Positions 13,491-26,423 of a stretch of DNA of 64,000 nt are shown here, in pieces. The stretch covers positions 64,642,001-64,706,000 of the forward strand of contig NC_060213.1 of the NCBI RefSeq assembly GCF_021130785.1, in the 5' to 3' direction. This DNA comes from Homalodisca vitripennis. Its lineage: Eukaryota > Arthropoda > Insecta > Hemiptera > Cicadellidae. Each line of letters opens with the position of its first letter. Position 1 is the first letter of the stretch. The notes below the pieces were generated by a model, which saw nothing but the letters and a program-made list of their open reading frames with translations, did not search any database and was not told where the DNA came from. Made by a program: the position numbers and the translations under genes.

Positions 13491-16400
13491 ATACTGCCTG
13501 GACACTTTTGCCATAAGAATATGAAGTTATGATTATAAAGATTATTGATATTCTAATAGCATCGTTTGTTAGTTGAAAAAATTAAAAATCTTACACTAAA
13601 CAAAGTAAAATTTAATTGAAATCACTTTAAAGAAATCTAGTTAAATTAGTTTAAACTTGGTAAGATGACTTTTAAATTTAAAAAGTAATTTGGCCTTTTA
13701 TTATACCATTTCTGAAGATCGGATAAGTATCAATAAAGTTGTCTTATCATTCCACGATGAGTTATAACATTTTAAGAAGAATTAGGAGCACCTTTTAATC
13801 AAAAGCACTGTTGGAGATAAGGTATGTCGTGTTTACAGCATGTTCATGAGATGACAATGGAATGCAATTTATTTATATTCCTTCAAGTAGTATTTGATCA
13901 AACAAATTTTCTTAAATTAATTCTTATTGAAAATGTAATTCTATTATAAGTCAAAAATAATGACAAAGTATGTCCATCCGATACAATTTATGTAGGTAAA
14001 CTACAGGAAAAATCAAATTTCATCTTGCCGTTTTACTCTGTTTAACCTTGGCTACTAAATTGTCTAAATTTTGTAATTAAAACGCCTGTAATCCCCGATG
14101 GGAGTGAGAACGCCCTTTAAAAATTTATATTATCAGAGATGATATGCTAAAAGTTCATGATGAGTGGAGAACACTATAACAATCTTAACATTAATTAATA
14201 AAGAAACGACAAAAGTATAAAAATTAAACCAGGCTTTTCTCTGAAAAAGTTTACATTTACGTCAGGACATGTTTAGGTTGATTAAATTAAACGAGTACAA
14301 AGCGAAACAGGCGATTGCAAGTGTTTTCGTAATTGGAACAGTTTAATCTTTCTCCGTTGTCACGCTGTGATTTATCAAAGTGCCGTGCGTGATGCGTGAG
14401 TATTTTCGTCATCGTGTTCAGCAAAATAATCACCGAGGAGGGCTTTTGAAATAATGAAACCACTTAACTTGTGGTTTTTGCCGACTGATGGGTCATTGGT
14501 GAGCGTACCGCACTGGTAACTCAAGTGGCGACCGCCCTATCCTGCCCCTGACTGTACGCTTAAATATGTTATAATTAAGTGTACTACAATAGGCTGATGC
14601 TGTTGAAGCGATGGATTAGGAAGGAACACAATTTAATATCAGTACCTGCTAAGGAAACCCTTCTTAAAGTTATGAACGATATTAAGTGAGATATTTGACA
14701 CAATAAGTAATTAAGAGTAAGGACAAAGTCTCCATGGAATGTTTTAAAACCGTTAAGTACATCTTGGGCAAAAAGTGGTATTTTTTACTTTATTGTTTCT
14801 TATTATTAAAAAATAAGCTATTTTAAAATTATAATATAGAACAAGCTATAGTCTTACATTATGGAAATACCATGGATTATGTTGATACTAATGACAGGTT
14901 TGTGAAGGTCTTCTTAATCGTTTTAATATAACTGGGGAAAGTCTGTGGTGATGTTTTAATGTTAGATACTCAATCACATAAAATCTGGTGGACAGATTTT
15001 CCAGTTAGATTACTTAAATTAGAATTAGAATATAGTTTATGTTATATAATTATATAGTTTATATAATTTTATGAAATTTTATCGTAAAGAATTATTTTTA
15101 TTGCAGTCTCAAATCAAGAGAAAATTTATATTACAGTATGATAACACATTTCAAAATGGCGGCCTATTAAAATGATTAATGCTTCATACTACAGAACCTA
15201 ATAAAATTATTAAACTTTGTAGAGGATAATATATGTTGCCACATTTAACTAAACATATTTTTATACTTAGATGATACAATTATTTATTGAATTTAACTAG
15301 TAACTGTTATAATGCACTGTTCCTAATGCTGTAAAGATGTAAAAAATGAAAAAAATGTCCGTGCATTGTAATAGTTAAAAGCTTATGTCTACATTATATA
15401 TCGACCAATTATTACGATTTAGGTTTCAAAATTTAATTACACTTAGCAATTTTAATTATTCTTTAAGTATTTTCATAACCTTATTAGATTTCTTGATATT
15501 AAGCTTTTAAAAAGTTTAAAAGTCTGCAATCATGAAACTTGACACAATAATGTAAAATATGTTTCTTGTATTGAGTTGAGTTTGTAAAATAAAATTTGTG
15601 CCAAGTTCTAGTTTTTTATATCTCCTGGAATTTGAAATAGAAAATAAAACTAAAACCGATTAAAGAAGAAAAGATTAAAAGTTTGCGAAGAGGGATTTGT
15701 TATACCTTTGTTATGTATGCAATATAAAAAGTTGATAATGTAAGGAAATATTCCTTAAATGCTACAGTAATGATAATTTAAATAGCTAATTATGTAGGCA
15801 AAGTTACTGATAACTAACTGTCCACATATCTCATTCTGGTATCAAAAACCTTCTTCTTTACAATTTTAGTATTATGCACAAAAGATGTGTCGTAAGATAT
15901 AAATATTTCAAATTCAAACTATTGGAAACTAAATGATTTTATTATGAGCAGCATATGACATGTGAAATATATCAATATGCATAAATTGATGGTTTAGAAT
16001 CTATAAATAAACATAGTAATACAGATGTCATTTAATGTCTGAACAAATATCCAGAATCATAACAGGAAGAGGGATTTACATGTAAACAAAATCAACAATT
16101 ATGTGCAACGGACCATGTTTTGGTTGATTTGATTTAACTAGTGGAACAACAAACAGACGATACGCGAGTCGGCGTGTTTCATTGATTGAAACGGAGTGAA
16201 AACATTCATCACTTTAATCGTGTGCATATTTGTGCGAGTGTGTGCGTGTGGGCTGGGCGCCATGTTTAATAATGAACTCACAGGGAGAGCTGTTCAAATA
16301 ATGGAACATTTAACGCAGGCTTGTGGTAGTTGTCATGGAGTGTCACCCCTAAACTTTGTGGTGGAACCTGCATTGGCTCAGTATTACTTTTATTAAGGGT

Positions 16401-16590
16401 TCATAGAAAAGTTGGATCTTTCATGTGCCTAAGCTGACAAACTAAATACTAGTTGAATATATTATTTGTTATAAAATGAGATCTTTGGAATACATAAAAT
16501 AAGTTGGAAAGTACGTAATGATGAGGTAGTAAAGGGCTTACAATTAACATTGGTACAAATTACTGCGTTTATTTTTATCTCATCATATCT
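13491..16590. other. AT-rich intron sequence, nothing recognised
   Basis: A GC-richer patch at 14430-14560 has no family match. The 66-codon frame at 16196-16396 (plus) has Cys/Val-rich residues at its start but no recognisable domain, and I do not call it a gene. Confidence 0.5.
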
Positions 16591-16980
16591 CTCAATTTAC
16601 TTAATAATTCTTTTTTGCTTGTAATTGACTAGAAAAATACATAAAATCTTTGTAAAATTTTGAGAAATTCGATGATTTGAGAAAGTAACATAATTAATTA
16701 ATACTTACCATCATTATGTAAAGCATCACATGTGAGAGTGAGTTTTGAGATTTGCAATCTGATCTCTTTCTCAAGTGAAATATCTCTCAATTTATTTAAT
16801 AATTCTTTTTTTGCTTGTAATTGAGTAGAACAATACATAAAATCTTTGCAAAAATATTGAGAAATTCGATGATTTGAGAAAGTAACATAATTAATTAATA
16901 TTTACCATCATTACGTAAAGCATCACATGTTGAGAGTGAGTTTTGAGATTTGCAATCTGATCTCTTTCTCAAGTGAATAA
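16591..16980. repeat. Direct duplication, 195-bp period, two copies
   Basis: The block starting ctcaatttacttaataattc at 16591 recurs from 16786 with few changes. Both copies include a core on the minus strand that matches repeat family W (aaagagatcagattgcaaat). The second copy ends near 16980. Confidence 0.9.
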
Positions 16981-17204
16981 TATGTGTGAACATATGTGAA
17001 ACCAAGTTTCGTGTCTATTTAAAAACACAAAATAATATTTCTCTGAAACGTATACTTAATCATACCAATACTAAGTGTTACTAACTGAACTAAGTTGTCA
17101 GTGTCTGCTTATTGTTACTCTTATGAAATCAATAATTTAAAGAAATAATCGAGAGAGGTGACACATAACATATCATTCATGCTATCTGATTTCTGCGAAG
17201 CTTG

Positions 17205-17320
17205 GTATGATTTGTAAAATTTAAGCTAGTTTGTAGTTTTCATTTTAGGTTAGTTATTCACTTAAGGAAGACATAATATTGTAGATTTCGAAACGTATTT
17301 TCACTTAAATCGTTTGGCTT
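17205..17320 (+). repeat. Dispersed repeat family W copy
   Basis: It has ggtatgatttgta, ctagtttgtag, ttaggttagttattcac and gatttcgaaacgta in the same order as the reverse complement of 3770-3930. It is opposite in orientation to the two family-W cores just upstream (16741-16980), so this locus holds inverted copies. Confidence 0.6.
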
Positions 17321-17988
17321 ATCGATGGTAAATGTCCTTAAATCTCGTTACCTTAATAAAAAAGAATATTTTTGGTTTTAGATCTAGACATGTATGTGTT
17401 TAAATGGTAGCCGTTGCCTTCGATTGCAATACAAATGTTGTACGAATACATAAACCATAGCGACGAAATGAGCGTGTAGTGAAATTTCCATTGACGGAGG
17501 AAGAGATAGTGAGAACACAACAAATGTAGATTTGTGACCCTGGTCTTACAGATGCCACAAACTGAAGTACAAGTAATACAATACATATCAGATGTATTGA
17601 ATGTTGGGGTTAACATAATACGTCGTTGTAGCCCAACAATTGAGAGTTACACAGACTCGCAAAATGGAACAGGTTTTTATTGGGTAAACGAATGGAATAC
17701 AGAAATATTCGTCATGTATTAATACCATACTAACTACCCAAACATCTCTAGTACGTATAATAGTATAAAAAAATACATCCGAATATTAGAATTTAGAGTA
17801 ATACTAATTCAAAAACAATCAAGTGAAGATAGTTGTAATCCTTCACATATTTATAGATGGTAGTAAGTATTCATCTAGTATTAATCATTATTATTGTGTC
17901 AAAAGAATGAAAAAATAAATCTTGCTTTTATTTGCAACACTGCTGTATCTGAAAAGGAAGGAACCTCTATAAAAGGCAGACTACTCAC

Positions 17989-18063
17989 CAAATCAGCGAT
18001 GTTGGCCACTTGAATCGCGTCGTGGACAACTTCCGTTCTCGTACTTCCGTTTCTCTTTTCGAA
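17989..18063 (-). CDS. mmd: ADAM metalloprotease gene, 75-nt internal exon (reprolysin domain)
   Basis: The minus strand reads a 25-codon exon with no partial codons at either end. It is preceded by the acceptor tttttccag and followed by the donor gtgagtag. The peptide begins FEKRNGSTRTEVV and ends HDAIQVANIADL. It joins in phase 0 to the 60.6-kb exon, giving DKGM-FEKRNGS across the junction. This is the expected helix after the first strand of an ADAM reprolysin domain, where a string of conserved residues (VANIADL) precedes the next strand. The next exon should encode the following strand and lie left of position 1; I searched 1-17988 by eye and found no match. The exon sits between a 42.5-kb upstream intron and a downstream intron of at least 18 kb. 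It is too short to appear as an ordinary ORF and is supported by splice sites plus family match. Confidence 0.85.
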
Positions 18064-18639
18064 CTGGAAAAAATGAAATTGGTTTAAAATAACAGAAGTA
18101 CAATATTTTTTTTAAACTATGGCGAATGTCACGCTTTAAAACATATCATAAAATGCTTAAGTTTTGAGAATAACATATTCTTTAGAAATTAAGAGTGACA
18201 TAGATTTATTATTGTTAAGGGAGTCATTCGCTGATCACTGATTCTCCAATTTACCGATATCGAGGAAAGCTAAATTTGTCTCGCGAACTAAAGCGTTTTA
18301 GTAAAGATAAAACAACCATACAGGTTTTAACGGGTTTGCAACTCTTAGAAGAAATATATTTTGTATTTTAACCTCTCGCTTTCCTAGGAAAAGCAAATTT
18401 AACATACACGTGTGTTATGGATCTCAAAACAAAACCAAAAGATATTTCATGAAGACCAACCACACATAGGAGTAAAATAAGGTTGCAACCCTGAAAGAAC
18501 TATATTTATGTTTTTCAATTTCCCTACAGAAATTAATTTATGGAACCACAAAGCAATGGGACTGTAATGGTTCAATGAGGAAATTACGACGCTTGTCAAT
18601 AGAATAACAAGTTTACACGTTGATACTTAGAGGTTACTG

Positions 18640-19165
18640 GCTAGTGGAAGGACGTCCGGAGATCACATGAAGCGATCATCTATGCTAGTGTGGCAATGCC
18701 ACGCCAGAAATAGGGGATGCTAGTTTTGTGTTAGCCTATGAAAGTTGCCTTGAAAAAGCCTTTAACACTAAGGTAGGCGAGCCTACTTGAATAATCATCC
18801 TTTGCAGTAAACTGGACCTATTGCATAGCTTATCTTTCCCCAGTAACTGCAAATTTACAGTTAGTGATGTGCATCTCCTTGGATATCCATTGGGTAGCCA
18901 GGATTTAAGACAGATATTGGTTTTGACTGTGTCCAATATAGGTTCTACTGGCATGAATAAACCGGCCAGAAATGAAACCTCTGTAAGGTTTTGTGTAAGG
19001 CAAGTTGTGGTACAGCCACTACGATATAAGATAATATGCACTTATGCGAACATGATAACTGGTTTGGTTGTTTGAAAAAAGACCACCGTTTAGAAGAAGA
19101 AGACCACGACAACAACCATACACTGTGACAGCAAGAGAACGAGAATACTTTAAACACGTTTGAAT
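18640..19165. other. Coding-like patch of unknown origin
   Basis: This stretch is less AT-rich than its surroundings and is open for 84 codons on plus (18821-19075) and 101 codons on minus (18736-19041). Neither peptide resembles a family I know. It may be a decayed transposon fragment. It shows no splice sites that would make it an ADAM exon. Confidence 0.3.
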
Positions 19166-19674
19166 CAAATGATGTGTGTTTATTATATTCTTGTTAATAC
19201 TGCAGTTAGTAGCCTAAACCAGATTTCTTTAAAATTATGAAGATCGTAGTAGTTATCATTTGTGTAAACCTTGTATCGGTCTCTCAACAAATATATATAG
19301 AATTTTTTAATATTTTAAAACATCTCTTGTATAATTTACGATACCAGAGAATTCGTATAAAGTTAGCACCAAATATCTGAATAATTTTTATTTTAGCTCG
19401 CGCAAAACGTGGAGATATTGTGGTTAATATGATAATTAAAAAGTACAGTTTTATTTATTTATTTAATTTATAAGGAAATACATGATCTAGATATACGATA
19501 TACAGTATGTAGAAAAATTAAAACAAACCTGTTTACGGCCTAAGGTTGGAGGATACATTAACAAATATAAGCACATTGTATTGTGTATAATCACTAAACT
19601 GTTTTTTCATATATACAACATTCATTAAACAAACAATGTTGATATAACTTTTTTCTATAACTATTTATTTTTAG

Positions 19675-19975
19675 TTTTATTGGTAAAGTGAGTAAAAGAT
19701 AATGTGAGATAATAAATTATAGTAATAAAACAAGCTTGACGAATATTTCGAAAAGTAAATGTGAAATTTACAATTCAACAAAGTAAAGCAATGAAAGCTT
19801 TGTAAGAGTTGGCAAGCGATGGTTTTAATTCAATGATGGCTTTACATAGCACGAATGTATTACATTGAAATTAATGTTTCATATATTGTTTGAAACTCGA
19901 TATGTTTGAGTTTACGTTTAATTGTTATATATTCGATGACAGAAATAAAAGATTTCTATTCACAACTTACATTTT
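19675..19975 (+). repeat. Dispersed repeat family V, copy 1 of an inverted pair
   Basis: The reverse complement of 29340-29655 aligns here over about 280 bp. A stretch of more than 50 bp around gtttcatatattgtttgaaa and tcgatatgtttgagtttacg is identical. The downstream edge carries agaaataaaagattt, a possible polyadenylation-type tail, so it may be the 3' end of a retroposon. No ORF is attached. Confidence 0.85.
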
Positions 19976-22284
19976 CCGGTATATTATATTTCCCTATAGC
20001 CTGTAATTCCTCTTTGTTTATAATAATTTGCGCTTTTACATATTAACTTCTCTCTGTAAACACAAGTTAACAAATATAATACAAATATATAACATCAAGA
20101 GAAATTAAGTACGAAATATGTAATAGATATATTAGAATAAATACACAATTTAATTATAAGATTACGTGTGTTTTATATATACATATAAACTAGTATATAC
20201 ACTATGTTTTGTAGTCTAGGTGTCTCTGTGTCGCAACGATGTAAGGAGTTTAAAATTTTTAGCAGCTTTGTCACAGAATTTTTTCAATCTTTTCAAACGA
20301 ACATCACACCCTGCCAGATTACAGGCGCTGCACTAAGGAGAAGATGATTTAAAACGATTTAAAATTTAAAATTTTAAACTCACCATAGCTACTTTATGTG
20401 CAGAAAACTCAATTATAACAAAGTCAAATCTTTTAAAACTGTTATAAACTGTTTCATAACCGTTTATAGTGGCTCAGTCACACCAAAACAATTATCAGGA
20501 AATAATTTAAAATATGAAAAGCACATGTAACTTTTTAAAACAATATTAAGACATACATACGTAACAAGAGTTTTTTTTTTTAAATATATTTGATTGCTTG
20601 ATGGAAATATTTTTGTTACAGATCATCTCGCTGTTTCTATGGCTGTTAAAAAACCTATTTCAGTGGAAGAAGTGATATTAGACTTTGGATTTGCTTTGGA
20701 TCGCTAATGTACTTTATGTTCTTTAAGGACAATAAAATACGTGAAAATTAAGAGTAACTTCCAAAATTAATAACCGAAGACACTCAACTGAAAATGACAG
20801 TCTGAAAAAATTATTAATATCAAATTTTCACCCCAATATATACAATTAATTATAGAATCTAATTGGTAGAATTCATTGGAAATTGGAAATGTATATTTAG
20901 ACAGATTAAATATGTAGAAAGACTATTTAGGTTTTGAATTTAGTCTGATGTTACTTTGGTTATTTAGTGATTTTTTTAGGTAACTCTGTGTATAATTTGA
21001 ATTAACTGAAAACATACGATGCACTCTGTCAACTAATGAAAACTATACAAACTAAACTAATACAATTTGTTTACAAACAAAAAACCGATAGTTTAATAAA
21101 TGGGACCTCGGATATTTAAAACAAACTTTGTGTATGAAACAAGTATAGAACTGAATGCAGTTATCGAGTCTAAATTTATTTTAGAGCAAACGAAGCGAAA
21201 ACATTTCAAAGGCCGGATAACGGTTCGTCAGATTCGTGGATAAATGATTTTACCTTAACGATATCCTGCGACTGTTTCAGTGGAAAACTATAATGGCCGA
21301 GATTACGGCCAGACTCTCTTCGTCTGGAGTTTGCAATATCAATAGGAACAATTAAGTAACATTTAAAACTAATTAATCCACTTGTTTATTGAAGAAACTA
21401 AATAATGTGACTTTACTTTTGTAAGAGGCTTTTGATTTTAATGAAAAGAAAAATAATCTTGTCAAAAAGCCATAGAAATTACCAGGTTGTATGGGTTTTT
21501 TAATTTTTTTTTTATTTCCATTCAGTATTTCCAAGTACATCTGACTAGTGAGTGAATGTAAAGGATGTCTAGTATTTATTAATAACCTAGGGTCCTTAAA
21601 TATATAAAAACTATTATGTTAGGTTTACATTGTTATCTCATTTATAATGAAATCTTTTACCCCATGAACAGCCATTATCGGATAAGAGAAGTGAAACTGA
21701 AACTTGTTGAATTAGCGATGCATGTCTGCTTATAAAAGTGGCAATGAAGCTATCTCGCGATTGGAAATAGCTCAATCAATCAGCGATAAAAATGCCTTTT
21801 TTACCATGAAATGCCAGCTTTTTTTTAAGAATTTGATTAAATGGTGGAACTATTAATAATGCATTTTTATTCTTGTCTTCGGTGAATGAGGAAAGTTGTA
21901 CAAGTGACTCCGCCTTTAATTCTATTTGGAAAGAAGCTAACATTAAATGTGTTCTTAAAACGAAGAACTGTTTCTAGAGCGTAACTTAAACGTATATTCT
22001 ATTTACTTTAGTCCTTGGTAATTTAATTCGTTATGCGCTTGTAATATTTTGTAAAAACGTTGATACAACTATACTGAGTGTCCAACTTTTAAGTAGAGTA
22101 TTTTGGTGTGGAATTATTAACGCAATTCTTATGAATCTTTCTTAGTAATAATATTCTTATGGCAAAGGCTTACATTTAAATCAGCAAATCTCCTCCAATT
22201 CTGCAGTGGCCAACTTATTGCTATGCGAGGAATGCACATCATCAGCAATGAGGACTGGTAAAAAATGAATGTCGTCTTTAATGA
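19976..22284. other. AT-rich intron sequence, nothing recognised
   Basis: No exon, transposase, reverse transcriptase or tandem repeat was recognised. A tataaaag motif at about 21733 has no associated ORF. Confidence 0.5.
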
Positions 22285-23800
22285 CTTTACTGCCTTTGCC
22301 TAGGCAGACCACTCCATTCTCATATCTAAGTTTAAAACTTATGGAATCCATGGTCCACTGCCTACCTGATGGCCGATGCTTAAGAGTGATTGCTTGATTC
22401 GCTTTCCCAAAAATATATCAACCCTCGGGCGTTCCTCAGGGCTCCATACTAGGATCAGATTTATTTACAGACTTTATTAATGTTATAACGTCGATCTTGT
22501 TCATGGAATCCCTACTTTTCGCCGATGATGTTAAAATCTTCACAATAATGTCCAACAAGGAGAATTCTGCACGTTTACAGTGTAGTATCAACAATTTCAT
22601 GGAATGGTGTATTACTAAAATATGAAATTGAACCTTTCTAAGTGCGCCATCATAATCTTTAGTAACTCACGAGATCTAAGCTTCTTCCAGAATTCAATGC
22701 ATTTTCGACCCCTAGTAAGAGTGTTCATATTAAAGGATCTGCGTGTTACCTTCTCTGCTGATTTCTCCTTTAACGATCATGTTGACGACCTACGTTGAAG
22801 AGCAAACATGATGCTGGGGTTCATTAATAAGGCAAGTCGAGGCATGATATTTACGATACGCTCTATTCATCATTTGTCCGTCAGATTCTGGAGTATTCCT
22901 GCCCTGTTTGGTCTCCTTACCAGTTGGATCTCACTGAGAAACCATTCAGAGAAGGTTCTTCATGCTGATGGGTATGCAGAGGGGATTGCTACGGGAAATC
23001 TTTAAATCAGGCGTTGGGCTGCCGATGTTCTGTACCTTTCGAAGCTGATAAATGGTTTACTAGATTACCCTACTTAATCTCACAAGTGAATTTCTTTATT
23101 CCGTTAGGGACTCGATCACGCTTGGCAAGCAATACTACTTTGCTGCTACGACTTCCATGGTCCATTTGCAAGAATGATGAGGCTTGGTAATCTATTCTGT
23201 CATACACTTGACTTTTTTCACGAATGTGCTTCGTCTATTTTAAGAGAAATAATTGCAGTTTTCACCGATTTCCGAGAATGAACTTAAGATTCCTAATTAA
23301 ATTGTTGTGTTTAAGTGAGTACTCTTATCGGTCATCGATTCATTCGTATAGTTTATCAATGAATCGTTTTATAGTTTATTATCATTTATCTATTGCACGT
23401 AAATATTTTATTTACTGCCAGTATAATTAATTTAATTGTTCTAAATCTAGAATCTGTATACACATATTATATTATATGTATTATATATATTTACATGCTA
23501 ATTTGTAGTGTAGTTATATATTATGGTTTGTTATTATTTATTCATTATAAATTATAAGATGTATTCAATTAGTATTAGTTATACATTTACAATAAATATT
23601 TATTAGGTCTCTCAGTATTGTATTTGGTTGGTGAAGTCGTAGATGTTTCCGTTTTAGAAATTTATTAATGTTCATTCATGTTATTGGTTTTTTATAGATT
23701 GTTAAATGTTAGTATTCATTAATAATTCTTATAGATATACATGTTTCAGTTTTTATGTGTTATGGTTTTCCTGTTGAAATGAAATAAATAAATCTGTACC
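22285..23800 (+). mobile_element. Jockey-type LINE remnant, 5'-truncated, reverse transcriptase broken
   Basis: Non-LTR reverse-transcriptase motifs appear in order on plus, in shifting frames. HSILISKFKTYGIHGPLP lies near 22310-22370. PSGVPQGSILGSDLFTDFIN starts at 22422. LLFADDVKIF, the catalytic FADD box, lies near 22510-22540. The thumb follows with LNLSKCAIISFSNSRDL near 22630-22680 and a SFNDHVDDL-R-ANMMLGFINK stretch near 22765-22835. The tail block PYLISQVNFFIP lies near 23065-23100. There are several stops and frameshifts, so no intact protein remains. The 3' end is AT-rich and finishes near gaaatgaaataaataaatct at about 23780-23800. Only the C-terminal half of ORF2 is present, which is typical 5' truncation on insertion. 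It is antisense to the ADAM gene. Confidence 0.88.
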
Positions 23801-24630
23801 AAATAAGAATACCTGAATACAAATGGATCCCCAAATCTTGTGTAGACTATAAATCATCAGTGGTAGTGCAAACTTGTAACTGTTATTTCTGGATTGATTA
23901 CAAATTTGTGTGAATACCTTTTGTCCTTAGCATAACACAATTTGGAATATTCTATAGTTTATGAAATTTTTCTATAAGTTTTAATCATTTTACATCACAA
24001 TTGCATTTAAGTTCCTCAAGTTAAGCTTATGATAGGCATTGTAATTCTCCTGACAGCATTTTAAAACATAAACTAGTGGTTCGAAATAGCAATTACTGCT
24101 GTTATACACTCTTCATACATACTCTTAAACTAACACGCAAGGTAAACATTTCAATTAAAGAGAAGATAAAATCATTAAAGAATAATATAGACCACACAAT
24201 GTGACAACCAGCTTTTGCTGAAAAGATTTAACTGTAAAAGTGAAATTAATAGTCTATAGTTCAAATGTAATTCGAATAAAACTTTTATATACTTATACAT
24301 TTATTTATAGTATTGCAATGATATTTCTCAAATCAGTGTTCTTTCTGAAATTTTAATATAGCTTGTTACTAAATCTGGTTCACTATTATATTTTAGTTAT
24401 TTATATTATCATTAAAACATGATCTTGTCTAATTAATTCAAATGTATACAGTTTTTTAATTAATGTTTATTTTTATGTGTTCAAACAGGAGCTGTCCACC
24501 TAATAAAAATGACTGTTCGTGCTATACTATCTGTCTTCATTCTCTATAGAGAGTTAATAAGTGTATCAAGATTATTTGGATATGTATATAATTTTGGAAA
24601 AGATTTAACGTGCAATTTAAAAAAATAAAC

Positions 24631-24887
24631 TATCGTGCTGTATTTGAAAAATTATGAACGGAAATATTGAGGTTTACTTCTACATAATTTTCCTTTTTCC
24701 AACAAAGATAATTAATAATCTACTCATCTGTTCATTTATATATATTAAAGAATAATATACTATATATATTTATCGTGCAGTATTTGAAAATTTATGAATG
24801 GAAAAATTGAGGTTTAGTTACACGTAATTTTCCTTAATCTAACAAAGATAATTAATAATCTCCTTATCTGTTAATTTATATATATGT
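24631..24887. repeat. Direct duplication, 140-bp period, two copies
   Basis: The block tatcgtgctgtatttgaaaa at 24631 recurs at 24771 (tatcgtgcagtatttgaaaa). It is followed in both by ttgaggttta, taattttcctt and caaagataattaataatct. The copies are about 117 bp each with roughly 85-90% identity by eye. Confidence 0.88.
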
Positions 24888-26387
24888 ATCATGTATTTAT
24901 TAACATTGAAGTTGTAAGATGTAAATATTGATTTGTTTCATTCATGATTTAATTCAAAATTCATCTTAAAAGTAATATTCCTTTGTGTAATGAAAATATT
25001 ATGATACTCTTATACGAACTGGCTGTCTATAATACATATAAATTAAATAGAACATTTGCACTCAATACACAATAATTTATACACAATTTATACATCAGCT
25101 TTTGTTCTCACCAGCTGACATATTAAAAACAGATTATTAATAGGAGCACTGTAGTGGTGAAAAATTTATTTTAAACATGTGATAAAATACTGATTTTTTT
25201 ATTCACCATTGCATTTCTTATGGAGACTTCTACAACTTTAGAGACCTATGTGGTTGAGTTCGACTAACTTTTTATACCTGGTACTTTTCCTACCGTTGTT
25301 GGTACTCCAGTTTTAAAACCAATCTCTTAAAACCATCTTATTTTCTTCACAGCTCCGGTAATTTCCTGACAACCTATTCGCTTACGGAATTAAATATATA
25401 GATTGTCCGCAAAATAATATTGATAATTTATTATCAACAATCCAATTTTTATAGTAGAATTCAAAATTGCCTTCAGTGTATGTCCAGTTTTAATATTCTT
25501 AAAACAATACAACTGTTCAAATTGAACTTCACTTTTTATAATTTTTACAGGTATACCGCCATGAATAAAATTTCAGAAAAATAAACAGTAAATTAAAATA
25601 CCGTGAGCACAAAACGGTACGCAAGTTTCGATGATGTTTGAAGTCTGGAGCCATTAACAGGTTCTGATTTTCGTGCTTTAAAAACATTGTGCGTTAATAA
25701 ATATTCAAAGCTATTACATTCACAATATGGCTGTCACTCTTCGTCAGCTGTGCAATATGTGTAATTGTTTTGCATTGTATTTTAGATTCCTATACGCAGA
25801 CTTACTCATATTCCAAAATAACCAGCTCTTTAATGTTTACTCGTAGTAATGCAGCTTAGAACCAATATGCACACGAGTACACGATACAACTTGTCATTTT
25901 CAAATCGATTGAAGAATCTATGTTAAGAAATAAAGCAATCAGCAGTACTAACTTTGGCGAAGGTCAACATGTAAAGCGTTTAAAGGATTGAAAATATCAA
26001 ACGATAATTTTTAAGAAATCATTTTTTTCTTACATTGCCATACCTAAAATCAGACCGAAAATTTCCAGGAAATGGACGACCATCAGTCTCTTTATTTGGT
26101 TGTCTATCGGTTGCTCGCTTTAAGTATGTTAAGCTAAGAAAAACATGATCTGACGAAAAACTTTATAGTTTGGTATTTAAAAACTTGATACATTTCTTTC
26201 AGGGGACAACTGTATCGGTTAAAAAACTATTTGTGTAGTTTTACAACGCAAATTGACTCCAGGTTTTTAGACCATTTAAATATTATGTACTGTATATAAA
26301 TGTGTACTATATAAAAGTCATACAGTACGAACATTTTTTATCCAAATTTATATGTTTTTAAATGAAAAACACCAATCAAAATCAATT

Positions 26388-26423
26388 ACACACACACACG
26401 CACACACACACACACACACACAC
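26388..26423. repeat. (CA)n microsatellite
   Basis: A CA dinucleotide run of about 35 bases with one G interruption. Confidence 0.95.

Noticed and set aside
16196..16396. 66-codon plus frame starting with a hydrophobic segment
   Set aside because: No recognisable domain, no splice or promoter support, and the hydrophobic start is what AT-rich DNA often gives.
1..17988. Search for the next ADAM exon (strand after VANIADL)
   Set aside because: No minus-strand segment with the expected peptide and splice sites was found, so the exon is assumed to lie outside the window.
21733..21740. TATAAAAG motif as a promoter
   Set aside because: A single TATA-like string in AT-rich DNA without a gene or other promoter element is not evidence.
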